Assembly: GCA_013397865.1 (NCBI GenBank)
Contig: VZTI01000688.1
Span: 148,230-212,229 of the forward strand
Length of the DNA: 64,000 nt
Source of the DNA: Struthidea cinerea
Lineage: Eukaryota > Chordata > Aves > Passeriformes > Corcoracidae
Direction of reading: 5' to 3'
The translations under genes were made by a program, and so were the position numbers. The notes beneath the pieces were generated by a model. That model was not told the DNA's origin. It was given only the letters and a program-made list of their open reading frames with translations, and made no database searches. Shown here one piece after another: positions 1 to 11,317 of this stretch (the first letter of the stretch is position 1; each line of letters opens with the position of its first letter).

Positions 1-17
1 TATATAATGTTTTTATA

Positions 18-51
18 TTTTTTTTTTTTTTTTTTTTTGGGGGGGGGGGGG
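18..51. repeat. Homopolymer pair T21-G13
   Basis: Twenty-one T (18-38) run directly into thirteen G (39-51), immediately before the LTR. Homopolymer lengths may be imprecise in the assembly. Confidence 0.85.
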
Positions 52-54
52 ACC

Positions 55-610
55 TGTTCACTGCTGTTCTGTCCCAAATTTAGCCTCCAAAGAAGCTGTA
101 ATTTCTGTGAGCAAGCTTTCCCTGAACAGCTCCTGCAGAGAGAGATCCCCGCCTCCCTTCCCTGTGTCCCATGAAATGGGAGCTTGGGCTACAGGCTGTT
201 GGGGTGCACGATGTGCTGGAAGAGAGACAGGCCCTGAGGATCAGAGAGAGGGCCTCTGTCCTGGGCCCGGAGGTGACCCTGGGAGTGCATCCAGGTCACC
301 GGGGATGGACTGAGAGAGGATTGTGTGTTTATGGACAGCCTGGGCCTGTGAGAAGTGTTCATTGGAGTTTGTGGCCTTATAGGGCATTGTTTGCCTATTA
401 CCATCATAGGTAAAATCTGTGCAATGCCCCAGGTGATTGGGGGACACTGTGGGGAACATCTTTGCTGTTTATATGATGTTATATCCTATTGGGTGCTGGG
501 ATTTAGGGAATTCTGACTGCGCAATAAACGGCTTTGCTTTTTCCATCTGATGAGCAAAGTCCTTGCCCGTGCGTCATTACTGCAATAGGCCCTGTCCCCA
601 AAACTGAACA
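55..610 (+). mobile_element. ERV LTR (solo or 3' LTR), plus orientation
   Basis: The element begins TGTTCA and ends TGAACA, a perfect 6-base terminal inverted repeat of the TG...CA type. It is 556 bases long with an AATAAA at 523-528 about 80 bases before the end, as expected for the U3-R-U5 layout. No target-site duplication is visible. The left flank is T21-G13 followed by acc, which could be a U-box/polypurine-like tract of a provirus lying outside the window. Family not identified. Confidence 0.6.
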
Positions 611-2340
611 CCACTTCTTTTCCAACTGAGGACAACTCATTGATTTACACTACTAATAAACCCAGTCTCCTCCTTTTATTTTATTTTTTTTTTAGGGGTT
701 CTGCCTACAGGTACAGAAATATTTTTGTTTCTCTATACAACACACACCCTTTTAAGTTACAGGCACCTGTGCGTGCACACACGTTCAAATTTATGTGTGC
801 TTGCAATATAAACTGCAAGTCTTCAGTTCAAACGCAGGTATTAGGTAATATATTACTTTATACATAAACATAATTGAGGGGAAGGGCATGGGGAATAACT
901 TTTGTTAGACCAAAGGCTGGAAAAACAGATGGGTTTTGTGAACACTGAAAAGTGTTAGCAGAGAAATTTTCCAGCTTTCTGCAGCACTCTGTGAAAGCTC
1001 TGTTTCTCACAGAAACTATGAAAAACAGTGCTACAGTTCTGTAAGCAGAACTTTCTCTATCTTGCACCTGCAGCTGTTGTGTAGTATTGTTATGATATTG
1101 TCTAGGAAAAATATTCTGGAAGGTTTCAGCCAACCGGTTTGGGAGGCGGATGGTCGGTGACCAACGACCTTATGCCATGCTGGCGACCCAAGTCATATAA
1201 ACTGATTTATAATTAAATAAATGAGTTATTATTTCTCCTGAACTTAGTAATGACATTCCTTGCCATCAGTGTCGCTCGCAGCGATGAGGTTTCAAGGCAG
1301 AGGAGTCATTTTCAGGGCTCATGTACCCCCAAACTTGTATTTCTTCCCTTTTTTATGTTATGTAAGCTAAAAACAATTGTATTTGTACCCCCAACCCTTG
1401 TTTCATCTCATAGCCTGAACCCATCCTGGTTACCCAGGGCTACGCACAAATTGCTGCTTTCTCCTGGACACATCACAGGCCTGAAACAGCCCCCATTTCC
1501 TCTCTTTTTTACCTTTCCGGGGTTGTGTTTGGGTTGTTTGTCCTCCCACAGTCCCAGGAGCTGCAGTGCACCGCTCCTCTGCCTGGGGACTACCTGAGAT
1601 CTGCTAATTTCTGTGGTGACTGAGGAGAGAAGGGTTAATTAAATCTGTCCATCAGTAGGTGAAAACCTTCCCTTTTTTTTGTTATAATGGGAAGATACAC
1701 GAGCAATTGCCTTTCCAAGTGTCACCTCCTGTATCAGGGCTGCTGGCACAGGGTGTGGAGGAATTGTCCTCTGGGAGTCAGAGAGAAAAGGGGAGAAAAT
1801 TTGGGGGATTTGCCAAGTTTGGAAAAAGCATCTGGGAACAGCCTGGGAGAAATTCATCAGCTCTGCAAGATGAAGCTCAGAAACCAAAGCCTTTTTCCTT
1901 CTCTAAGAGCTGGCTAAAAGTAAACCAGAGTCTGCTGCAATGAATTATTAAAAGCAGTTCATTTAACATCATTGTGATTTGGCTGGAGTACAGACAGGGC
2001 AAAGTGGTTTCCCAAATCCTATTGACTTCCCTAAGTGTCCTATTAGAGGACAAAAATGTGAGTTGGTCAGCAAAAAGATCTGCTGGACCAAAGAACACAG
2101 AGGAAAACGCTCTTTGGAGGAAGAAGAGAGTTAAATTGGAGCTCCTGGCGAACAAACAAACAAATTTAAAAATTGCGATGTTTTATTTTTGAGTGGCTCA
2201 ATAGATAAAAATGTTCTCTGATAGTTGTGTCACACATCAGATTCTCCCTCTCCTTTGCCCCGGTCACTATTTTAATGAGTCATATTTCACCATCTGACTT
2301 AACAGCTGACTGTGCATTAATGTACATGGCAGAATTCAGG
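611..2340. other. Unannotated intergenic stretch
   Basis: There is no gene, RNA or clear repeat that I can name. The part at about 1130-1640 has a mixed composition with scattered CpGs and could be a decayed LTR, but I cannot show its ends. Confidence 0.5.
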
Positions 2341-2600
2341 GAATCACAGAATGGTTTGGGTTGGGAGTGACCATAAATATCATCCAGTTCCACCCCTGCC
2401 ACCTCCCACTAAACCAGGTTGCTTTGAGTCCCGTCCAACCTGACCTTCAATGTTTCCAGGGATGGGGCATTCGCCACCTCTCTGTTCCACTGTTTCACCC
2501 CGCTCATCATAAAAGATTTCTTCCTTTTATCTAATCTGAATCTGCCCTGAGTTTGAAACCATGGCCCTTTGTCCTATTGCAACAGGCCCTGCTAAAATGC
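2341..2600 (-). mobile_element. CR1 LINE, 3' fragment
   Basis: It starts with the reverse complement of the CR1 tail (gaatcacagaatggtttggg) and continues with diverged CR1 3' UTR sequence, including the cccttgtcctattgcaacagg segment. It is an older copy than its neighbours, with many substitutions. Confidence 0.85.
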
Positions 2601-3464
2601 TGCTCTGATTCTGCTGAGTTCTTCCAGCAGAATTTTTACTTTCTCCAGTTGTTCCTCTGTGCAGTTCAATTTCTCACAGCCTTATTAGCTTTGTCAGCAG
2701 GGCTTTTAACTTCTGGGTTTTGCAGCCACGAGCCCCAGATCACTGAGCAAAACCAGGGTATGCCTAAAACCCAGGCTGTGAAGCTCAGTCTCCAAGGCAA
2801 AGCTCCCGTTAATTCAGGATGGATCCAGAACTCCTTGGAATGGATCTCACATAAAAATGAGCGGGTAACTCACGCTCCTAAGTGCTTTAATAAATGGATA
2901 ATGATGCAGAAAGGCTTTAGGGCTCCTCTTTTCTCTCCTTCCCTTTTTCTGTTCTTTAACAGATGACAGCAAATAATAACCATCTCTGAAACAATTAATT
3001 AGAGAGAAAAAAAACCCCTGTAAATACACTTTACTAACTGAACTGTTTAATAAAGAAAATTTAAACACACAGTCCCTGAAGACAGATCCAATACATTTTG
3101 CATTGCTGCTACTACCAGGAAATAAGTAAAATATGCAAAGAACCATACCAAGTTCGTATCTGACTAAAGATTTAAAGGGCTCTGTCAAAAACTATTATCA
3201 CAAACATTCGTCGAATTTTTGTTTCCTTCTAATTCCCAGTGGGACAGTCCAAAAAATGTCTGTGGAAAACTGTCGCATCTGTAACGTGAATTGTTGACTT
3301 CAGTAAGTCTAATCATGGAAAAGGCTCTGGATTTGTAGAAATCCTGATGCTTTGTACCAGCTGAGTGAGAACAGCTCCTGAAATTCTCCATTTTCATCTC
3401 TTTTCTTCTTCGTTTTTCCTCATATTTTATTAGCATTTTGTACAGCACCAAGTGCTGGGATCTG

Positions 3465-4010
3465 TGGTGAGGGGTCTGCCCCTCTGCCCCTGTGCTCAGG
3501 TGAGACCCCACCTGCAGAGCTGCCCCAGCCCTGGGGCCCAGCACAGGGAGGACGTGGAGCTGCTGGAGAGAGGCCAGAGGAGGCACCAGGATGAGCAGAG
3601 GGATGGAGCAGCTCTGCTGGGAGGAAAGGCTGCGAGAGCTGGGATTGTTCAGCCTGGAGAGGAGAAGCTTTGGGGTGACCTCAGTGTGGCCTTGCAGGGC
3701 CTGAAGGAGCTGCAGGAAACATGGAGAGAGACAATTCCCAAGGGATGGAGGGGCAGGACACGGGGGAATGGCTTCAGACTGACAGATAGCAGGTAATAGG
3801 AAGGAATTGTTCCCTGTGAGGGTGGGGAGGCCCTGGCACAGGGTGCCCAGAGCAGCTGTGGCTGCCCCTGGATCCCTGGCAGTGCCCAAGGCCAGGTTGG
3901 ACATTGGGGCTTGGAGCAGCCTGGGACAGTGGAATTGCCCAGAGCAAGGAGTTTGAACAAGACCATCTTTAAGGTCCCTTCCAACCCAAGCCATTCCATG
4001 ATTCCATTCT
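3465..4010 (+). mobile_element. CR1 LINE, 3' fragment (young type)
   Basis: Contains the CR1 landmarks in order: gtgagaccccacctgcag, gatgagcagagggatggagc, gggattgttcagcctggaga, the gctgcccctggatccctgg block and the tail ttccaacccaagccattcc. It is very similar to the copies at 5990-6768 and 57784-58292. The 269-residue minus-strand frame that overlaps it is not a gene. Confidence 0.93.
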
Positions 4011-4807
4011 CATCTGTTCCTTTCCAAAGCACAATGGCCAGTCAGGATTTTTAACACCTATAGGCGGGAAGGTCCTTGGGAAGCCCCACGGGTGTACATG
4101 GATGCTGTGCACACTAAACCTAGGACAGGTAGAAGAAGACATACAGTGCTTTTAAGTTCCCTAATGATCCTTGTAGTTCCCTCAATCACGTCAAGAATCA
4201 GGGTAAATTAGTTTCCTAAAGAACTGCATTTTGCAGCTAATTGGAGTCCTCGGCTACCACATGATTATTTCCTAAGTGGAAAAAAAAAATGCCCATATAC
4301 ATGAATATTCAAATGAGACTGCAAACCATTAAAGACCCATTTGTTCTACAAATAGAGCTGCAGTGACTTTTTGAATAAATTCCTTGAGAAAACCAGTTTT
4401 CTGTAGATGTGAGAGGCCAGAAATTATTTACTTGCTCACAGAAAAGGAGAGGTAGCTGTTGTTTTGAAAGAGAGCGACTAAACGCACCTAGGAGATCAAA
4501 CTGTTTTTCTGCCTGGATTTTCAAAATTGCTGGTTTTTGCCATTTTAAACAGAATAATCAAGTCCCTAGGTGAACTTGAATAAAATTCTGTGTTCTTTTG
4601 AGTTTGATGGACTGGTTATTTTTAGTTAGGTTTAGATGCTAGAAGCAAATTGAGGTTTTTTTAGAGAGTTTGCACAGATCCTTAAGGATTTTTATAACAC
4701 TTCAGAAGCACAGGGAAAAGCATTCTACTGCACTTATGATGCTTTCAAAATATTTTAAAGTGCTTTAATGAAAAACTTGACAAAATCTCACCAAGAAACA
4801 AGAAAGA

Positions 4808-5087
4808 TGCAAGAAAGATGGAGAGAGATTATTTACGAGGGATGGAGTGACAGGACAAGGGGGAATGGCTTCAAACTGACAGAGAGGGGGATTAGATGGG
4901 ATATCGGGAAGAAATTCTTCCCTGGGAGGGTGGGAAGAAAAAAGGCACAAAAAAGTTGTGGCTGCCCCTGGATCCCTGGAAGTGCCCAAGGCCAGGTTGT
5001 ATGGGGCTTGGAGCAACCTGGGATAGGGGAAGGTGGAACTAGATGATCTTTAAGGTCTTTTCCAACCCAAGCCTTTCCATGATTTTA
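4808..5087 (+). mobile_element. CR1 LINE, 3' fragment
   Basis: Same 3' UTR order as the copy at 3465-4010 but starting at the atggagagagatta block, with small deletions, ending ttccaacccaagcctttccatg. 5' truncation typical of target-primed insertion. Confidence 0.9.
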
Positions 5088-5989
5088 TAAATCTGTATAT
5101 ACATATGTGAGTATTTATATCCACATGTCCATGTGTACTGCAACACAAAAACTGTTGCTAAAACAAGAAAAAAAGGAGAGGGGAGCCCAGGTCAGCATCC
5201 TCAGACCACTTCAAAGTGTTTTGGCCTGCAAAAATGATACATTTGGGTTGTATCCCTGCATATCCAACAGCGTTTGTGTGCAGCCGAAGGCTATGGGCAT
5301 TTGTAAACCACAGCTCTCAGCTAACAAACACTGCACAGACTCCTGGGACACCCTGCAAATTTTCCTTCCTCTTTCCTCCTGATTTTCCTCCTGATTTTGC
5401 TGAGGAAATTTACACGGGGCTGCCGAGGCGCTGAAACACGAGGTTTGCTCTTTCCTTCACCGAGGCAGGCTGGAAGCGCGTGTTTTCCTCGTTAGATGGC
5501 TTTTACGGCTTGGAAAACAGATACTGCAATCTCAGTGCACAACTGATGCACGGTGCACAGATGCAGTGCCTTGGAAAACATTTGCATTGGCTATCATGAT
5601 GCTTTCCTAATTAGATGCCTCTGAATACAGATCTATTTCCAGCACGGTTTCTACGTCGAACTGCACAACAAATTCAGCGCAACTGGCAGTTCAGCTTATC
5701 CAAATGCCATCCACGGAAGTTAGCTGAAATAAATTAAAGAGGCAGTAATGTGCTCGTAGCGTTAGCATTAGCATTTTGTGGCCTTTAGCGAGCTCAGGCA
5801 ATAAACAAACCCGAATTGTGAAAAGTTTCCTGCTGATGTGGACAGAAGGGTGTCTGATGGCTGAGGGCTGATTGCCGCTTCTCATCAGGCCCCGCCGTCA
5901 CTCGCCTCTCCCGACAGGGCTCCTGAGAGCCTTCAGCACGCTCAGAGAGTGTTTCACCCTCCCAGAGAGGGTTAAAGGTAGGAAATCAG
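5088..5989. other. Unannotated intergenic stretch
   Basis: Nothing recognised. It is mostly unique-looking sequence between two CR1 copies. Confidence 0.5.
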
Positions 5990-6768
5990 TGGGGCCACGG
6001 GAATTTCATGTGGTTTAACAAGGCCAGGTGCAAGGTGCTGCACATGGATTGGGGCAACACCCGGTATGGACACAGGCTGGGGATGAAAAAAATCAAGAGC
6101 AGCCCTGCCAGGAAGGACTTGGAGGTGCTGGTGGGTGAGAGGGTGGACATGGCCCAGCCTGGCAGCCCAGAAACCCCCAAGGCCTGGGCTTATCCCACAG
6201 TGTGGACAGCAGGAAAGAGGGGATTCTGCCCCTGTGCCCCTTTGCTCAGGTGAGACCCCACCTGCAGAGCTGCCCCAGCCCTGGGGCCCAGCACAGGGAG
6301 GATGTGGAGCTGCTGGAGAGAGGCCAGAGGAGGCACCAGGATGAGCAGAGGGATGGAGCAGCTCTGCTGGGAGGAAAGGCTGGGAGAGCTGGGATTGTTC
6401 AGCCTGGAGAGGAGAAGCTTTGGGGTGACCTCAGTGTGGCCTTGCAGGGCCTGAAGGAGCTGCAGGAAACATGGAGAGAGACAATTTCCAGGGGCTGGAG
6501 GGACAGGACAAGGGGGAAATGGCTTCAGACTGACAGAGGGCAGGGCTAGATGGGATATTGGGAAGAAATTCTTCCCCGTAATTGTGGTGAAACACTGGAA
6601 TAGGCTGCCCAGAGTTTTTGTGGATGCCCCTACCCTGGAAGTGTCCAAGGCCAGGTTGGACAGCGCTCTGGTCTAGTGGAAGATGTCCCTGCCTGTGGAA
6701 GGGATGTTAGGATGAGATGATCTTTAAGTTCCCTTCCAACCCAAACCATTCTATGATTCCCTGATTCC
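5990..6768 (+). mobile_element. CR1 LINE with the end of ORF2 and 3' UTR
   Basis: It begins with the C-terminal coding end of CR1 ORF2 (FNKARCKVLHMDWGN, starting near 6008, the family's conserved K-V-L-H block after the reverse transcriptase palm), then runs through the 3' UTR to ttccaacccaaaccattctatgattc. At about 780 bases it is the most complete of the young-type copies here. It cannot encode a functional protein. Confidence 0.93.
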
Positions 6769-7918
6769 ACAGAACAGAACAAAGGAAGGCAAAATGGGGG
6801 ATGGGTGTCAAAGCAACCTTGCTAATAAGCTGATGGAAGGAGCAGCTCACCAGCTGGGGATGCAGCAGGTCCCCCTCCCTGGCTTCTGCCTGCAGTGATG
6901 GAGGTTTGCTGACAGAAACCAGCCAGCGTGGATTGCAATTAAGGGTTTTTCCCTCTGGTTATCCTTCAGCAGAGAGCTCGTGTGAAACACCGGCTGCAGG
7001 GACAGCGAGACAACCTCTGTCAGGATTTCTGGTGAAATTCAGAAGAGGTACCTCTTTTTTCTCGTATCACCCTGCTCCTTCCACAGCTGATGGAAGCAAA
7101 AATTGCTTTTAAGCACCTGGAGCTGCAGATATAAATTACAGCTGAATTAGGATTTTAAACACTGCCTCAGGCTGGTTTCCTGGAGTCTCAAACAGGCAGG
7201 GACATATGTGGCAGAAGAATACCTGCTACCGAGAGAAAGAGGTTTTTCTAGAAATTACCCACCACAGACAGAAACGTGATTTTGCCCAGGAATTAATGTC
7301 ATGACTTTATCAAATGATGGCACAGTGCAAAGCTGGCAGCAGACACAAAAGGGATGGAGGAGTTCTTCTGGCAGGACAAAATGGTGCCAAAAGCTGAGCT
7401 GAGCTGGGGGTTAGATGAGGAGAGAGGGAGAAAAGGAAAAATCTCACCTTTATGAAAGTCCAAACTGTGTGGAATTGCTGCCATTTTATATCAAATTTGC
7501 CTCTTTTTTTCTTCCTCCCTGAGGAAGATGCTTCAAGTATTGGGACTAAAGAAGTACTGCAGCAAAGGAAAAGCTCAAAATGGAGTTATTTAAATAGGTG
7601 AACCCTATGCTTCCCCAGGAATCATGTACTGGAGCCCCAGATGGGGGTAAAGAAGGAGAGCTGCTTTCTGCCATGGTTGAAGCAGATTTCCTGCCCCAGA
7701 TTTAGCTTCAGATAAGTGGGAATGAAGTTTGGCTCTGACAAGAAATCCTTGGGCAGAAGGGAGCAGGGGACAGGGGTGGTGGGTTTATGGCTCCTGGGGC
7801 CTCTGCCATATCCTGCTGCTGTGCCTGAGGCTGATGGAGCACTGGAACAACAGCCAGAGAGGGGCAGGGAGCCGGAATGAGCCAGAGAGTGATGGTGAGA
7901 GCTTCCCCCACCTCCCCT
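6769..7918. other. Unannotated intergenic stretch
   Basis: Nothing recognised on either strand. Confidence 0.5.
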
Positions 7919-8225
7919 AAAATCATGGAATGGTTTGGGTTGGAAGGGACCTTAAATCCCATCCAGTGCCACCCCCTGCCATGGGCAGGGACACCTCCCA
8001 CTATCCCAGGCTGCTCCAAGCCCCAATGTCCAGCCTGGCCTTGGACACTGCCAGGGATCCAGGGGCAGCCACAGCTGCTCCGGGCACCCTGTGCCAGGGC
8101 CTCCCCACCCTCACAGTAAAGAATTTCTTCCCGATATCCAATCCAAACCTGTCCTCTTTCAGTCTAAAGCCATTTCCCCTTGTTCTGCCACTAAACGTCC
8201 TTGTAAAAGGTTTCTCTCCACCTAC
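7919..8225 (-). mobile_element. CR1 LINE, 3' fragment
   Basis: Reverse-complement tail (aatcatggaatggtttgggttgg) at 7921, followed by the grouped landmarks ccatccagtgccacc, ggctgctccaagcccc and gatccaggggcagccacagc. Truncated near ccccttgttctgccac. Confidence 0.93.
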
Positions 8226-9241
8226 TGAGTGTCTGAGCTGGCCACCACATGCTGCTCTGTTTCCCCCAAATGAGGTCATCGCTTGAGAACAAATTCCAGG
8301 ATGTTAGCACAAAAATTTTACATATTACCACCAAAGAGCCATCAGTATTTCATTAATTTATATAAACACGCCTTCAGCCACCACGAAGACTGCAGCTCCA
8401 AAGAGCAAACATTTTAATCGTGTTCCAGAAGATTGCAGTTTGCTCAAGCACCTGCCAGCTTTATGCCGGCAGGCCAGGCTAGGATTGCTCTGGCATTTTA
8501 CTGTGCCTTGCTGTTTGATGATCAATTTATCCCATAAATTTTTTTTTCAGGCAATAAATACTCGCTGTATGTGGCAAAGCATCTGGAGCCACTTGTTAGT
8601 CCAGCACACAAGGGATGGCAGAGCAGCCAGCACACCCACGGTCTAATTTTGAAGCTAGAATTTATTTATTTTATGTCAGCTGGTCAAGCTGCATCCTTTC
8701 ATGCACTGCAAAAGTAACTTTTGTAGCCATGGTGCACGACTTTTAAAAGCAGTTATGGCCCATCAATGAGGCAAACAGCACCTCCAGAAAGGAGAAAGGG
8801 CATTGCAGCTCCTGCAGAGAGCAGGTGGGCAGGTTTGCAGGGCAGAGCAGAGAACTGCCCTGAGATTTAGCACGGCTCCAGCTGAAGCCATTGACGGCTC
8901 CTTGGCGTGGTGCGGAACCAGAGGGGCTGATTGCCAGGCAGCCTGCAGAGCAGTTCAGCAGCAGGGATCTAGCAGAGCCTGGGAGAAGAACCATTTAAAA
9001 CCCACTTCTGTTGCCTGGAAATGTGGGAATACAGCAGGCAACATGGCTGCTGCACCACCAAAAATGCAGCCTGGTGGTGTCCAGGCTTGATCCTATCTTC
9101 TAATTAGACAAAAGGTTGTTTCCCAAGACTTTACACGCCTTAAAAAATAAAAAAACCTTGATAAGAAGTGCATTTCTTGCATTACCAGCAATGCATGAGC
9201 TGAGGAAGGTAGCAAAGGCTTGCTGAAGAGAGTGGAGCTTG
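8226..9241. other. Unannotated intergenic stretch
   Basis: Nothing recognised. Confidence 0.5.
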
Positions 9242-9246
9242 GTTTG
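9242..9246. repeat. Left target-site duplication gtttg
   Basis: Direct 5-base repeat bordering the solo LTR; the partner is at 9896-9900. Confidence 0.85.
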
Positions 9247-9895
9247 TGTGAAAAACGAAGTTCACTCTCCTGTTAGAATTGTAAAGTTTAATAAAGGACA
9301 ATAAAGGACAAAAATAAAGCAAAGGTTACAGCGCTGGGTGCTTTTGGCACTCGGCCAAGAGCACACCTGCTACTTCGGAAACCCCCTTTACATACACATC
9401 AGTCTATTACAAATTCATAAACCATTATGCATATTCAATCTTTTCTTCAAACTAGTTTACATGTTCCAGGAACTGTTCAGCATGGCTCCTCCTTGGGTCC
9501 GCCTTTTTAGAGCATGCGCATTTCTTGGCTGTGGTTTTAGCCTGCTTCCATTATCACCTCCAGAGTGGGCTTTGGTCCATGGTCTCTGCAGATGGTGATC
9601 GCTGATAGTTGGCATGTCAGTAGCAGGGGTCCTCAACACGTGTTGGTTGGACGTTATCCAACCAAGCAGACAGCTCACAAGCATAGCTATTTCACTATTT
9701 TAGGTTAAAAATGACAGAAATAAAGGCACCAGCCACCGCCAAAAAAAAAGCCACAGCATCTATCTGTAATAAAGCTACTTTTACACATATAGCATTTGTT
9801 TGTAGAAAGCCACTATTATAATATCTATTACAAAAGCTACTTTAACATCACTCAACATTTGCAGAAAGCCAACATTATAGCATCTATCTATCACA
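9247..9895 (-). mobile_element. ERV solo LTR, minus orientation, with target-site duplication
   Basis: On the minus strand it starts tgtgatagatag and ends cgtttttcaca, so the termini are the inverted pair TGTGA/TCACA. It is 649 bases long. It is flanked by a perfect 5-base direct repeat, gtttg, at 9242-9246 and 9896-9900, which makes the boundaries secure. A minus-strand ATTAAA at 9287-9292 lies 40 bases from the 3' end. A 5-base duplication fits ERVL-like integration. No internal retroviral sequence remains, so this is a solo LTR from recombination. Confidence 0.9.
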
Positions 9896-9900
9896 GTTTG
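9896..9900. repeat. Right target-site duplication gtttg
   Basis: Direct 5-base repeat bordering the solo LTR; the partner is at 9242-9246. Confidence 0.85.
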
Positions 9901-10818
9901 GCATGGTCCCTGATGACTGGAGTTAAAGCCATATCCAAATGTTTCCAAAGTGTGGCGCACAATAATGTCAAAGGGGGAAGAGGTTTGCATGAATGTTTCC
10001 AGGACTGAAGTGGATGGCCAGCAGTGTCCGCAAACACAAACGCTGTGGCACCACAGAGCCGCCCCGGCTGGGCCTCGCGCGCTGATGCGCAGCGGGGAGC
10101 ACCGAAGTCAACTCTTGGAGAGACGGAACAAATGGGAATCCTTCAAATGGAAAAGGGAATTACTCAGTGCTTGTTTAGCTCAGGCACTGCAGGAACAGCA
10201 ACCACGCTCTCTCGAAGACAGCAGTTCAACTTTAAAGAAGACAGGACAGGAGGTTTCTGTCACGTTTCCCTCCCTGCCGGCAGATTGCTCCTGTCAGCCT
10301 TGACAAAGGGGAAACTTTGAGGCGCAGAGAGCTCAGCTCTGCACAGGAGGGCACGAAGAAACTGAAAACGTTCTGCAGATACAGCAAGCGACTCTTTAAT
10401 TTGTATTTGCTAAGTTGTAACTCTTAAGCCTCTTAAAGACGGTGAAGATGCAGATGGGGGAATGCAGCTTCTTTAATACTAAAAACTATGACAGTCTTAT
10501 AATTAGAACAATCTCATCATGTACGCGCTGAAGTTTGACACAGCACATTAGCTGAAGGTTAAATTACAACAAAGTACAGCTGAAAAGTTCAGAAGAGTAA
10601 AACTTCTCTAAAAAAAAATATGTAAAATTATTTAACTCACTGCCGCACATTTGTTCTCCAGTAGCGGAATTCACATTTTGATTTCTGGGAGGGAAATTTT
10701 TATTCCCTGTTCCAAGTAGTTTCTGAAGGAAGGAAAAAGGTCACTTTGAAAACTGTTGATGTCTGCAAACGGGGGAAAACTCCTGATTGATTTAGGTTTG
10801 TTGGTACCATGTGTGATT
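9901..10818. other. Spacer between the two inverted LTRs, with a CpG-rich patch
   Basis: No retroviral gene is recognised. A patch at about 10035-10135 has roughly nine CpGs in 75 bases (gcctcgcgcgctgatgcgca), far above its surroundings. The rest is ordinary AT-rich sequence. Confidence 0.5.
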
Positions 10819-11317
10819 TGTGATAAATAGATGCTATAATAATTGGCTTTTTGCAAATGCGAAAATGAGTAGCTTTTGTCTATGAAAAGGTGGGGGGGGG
10901 TTGTTTTTTTCTTTTCTGTCATTTAACCTGAAAACTTATAGCTGTCTGCTTAGTTTTACTGGCAGCCAGCTACCAACTATTGATAAGAGATCTAGATTGT
11001 TACTGGAAAGAGTTTGAATATGCAACTATCTGTTGATTCTGGGAAACCACTGAAATTCCATTCTAAAAAGTTACTGGAAAGGGTTTTGAATATGTATTAT
11101 TGTTTATGAATATGTATAATTGTTTATGAATATGTATAATCTTTTATGAATATGTAATATTCCAGGTGTATGTAAAGCAAGTCTCCGAGATCACAGGTGT
11201 GCTCTTGGCCCAGTGCCAAAGCATCCAGCGCTGTAACTTTTGCTTTATTATTTTGTCCCTTATTGTCTTTCATTAAACTTTTCAATTCTAACAGGAGAGT
11301 GAACCTCGTTTTTCACA
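10819..11317 (+). mobile_element. ERV solo LTR, plus orientation, related to 9247-9895
   Basis: It starts tgtgataaatag and ends cgtttttcaca, matching the ends of the minus-strand LTR at 9247-9895. Shared blocks include tagatgctataat..ttggcttt, ttctgtcattt..aacct, agctgtctgctt, gtgtgctcttggcc and tctaacaggagagtgaacc. An ATTAAA at 11272-11277 sits 40 bases from the end. At 499 bases it lacks part of the middle section of the other copy. Flanks (tgatt / gatgg) show no clean duplication, so it may be older or rearranged. Confidence 0.85.
11081..11160 (+). repeat. Minisatellite, four 20-base units, inside the LTR
   Basis: Four units close to tgtttatgaatatgtataat at 11081, 11101, 11121 and 11141. 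The related LTR at 9247-9895 carries only one to two diverged units. Confidence 0.9.

Noticed and set aside
3185..3994. 269-residue minus-strand open frame, the longest without N
   Set aside because: Most of it is antisense to the CR1 3' UTR at 3465-4010; the same residues recur in the other CR1 copies. Not a gene.
10819..11317. A complete provirus between the two LTRs at 9247 and 10819
   Set aside because: The LTRs are in opposite orientation, the minus copy has its own target-site duplication and no retroviral gene lies between them.
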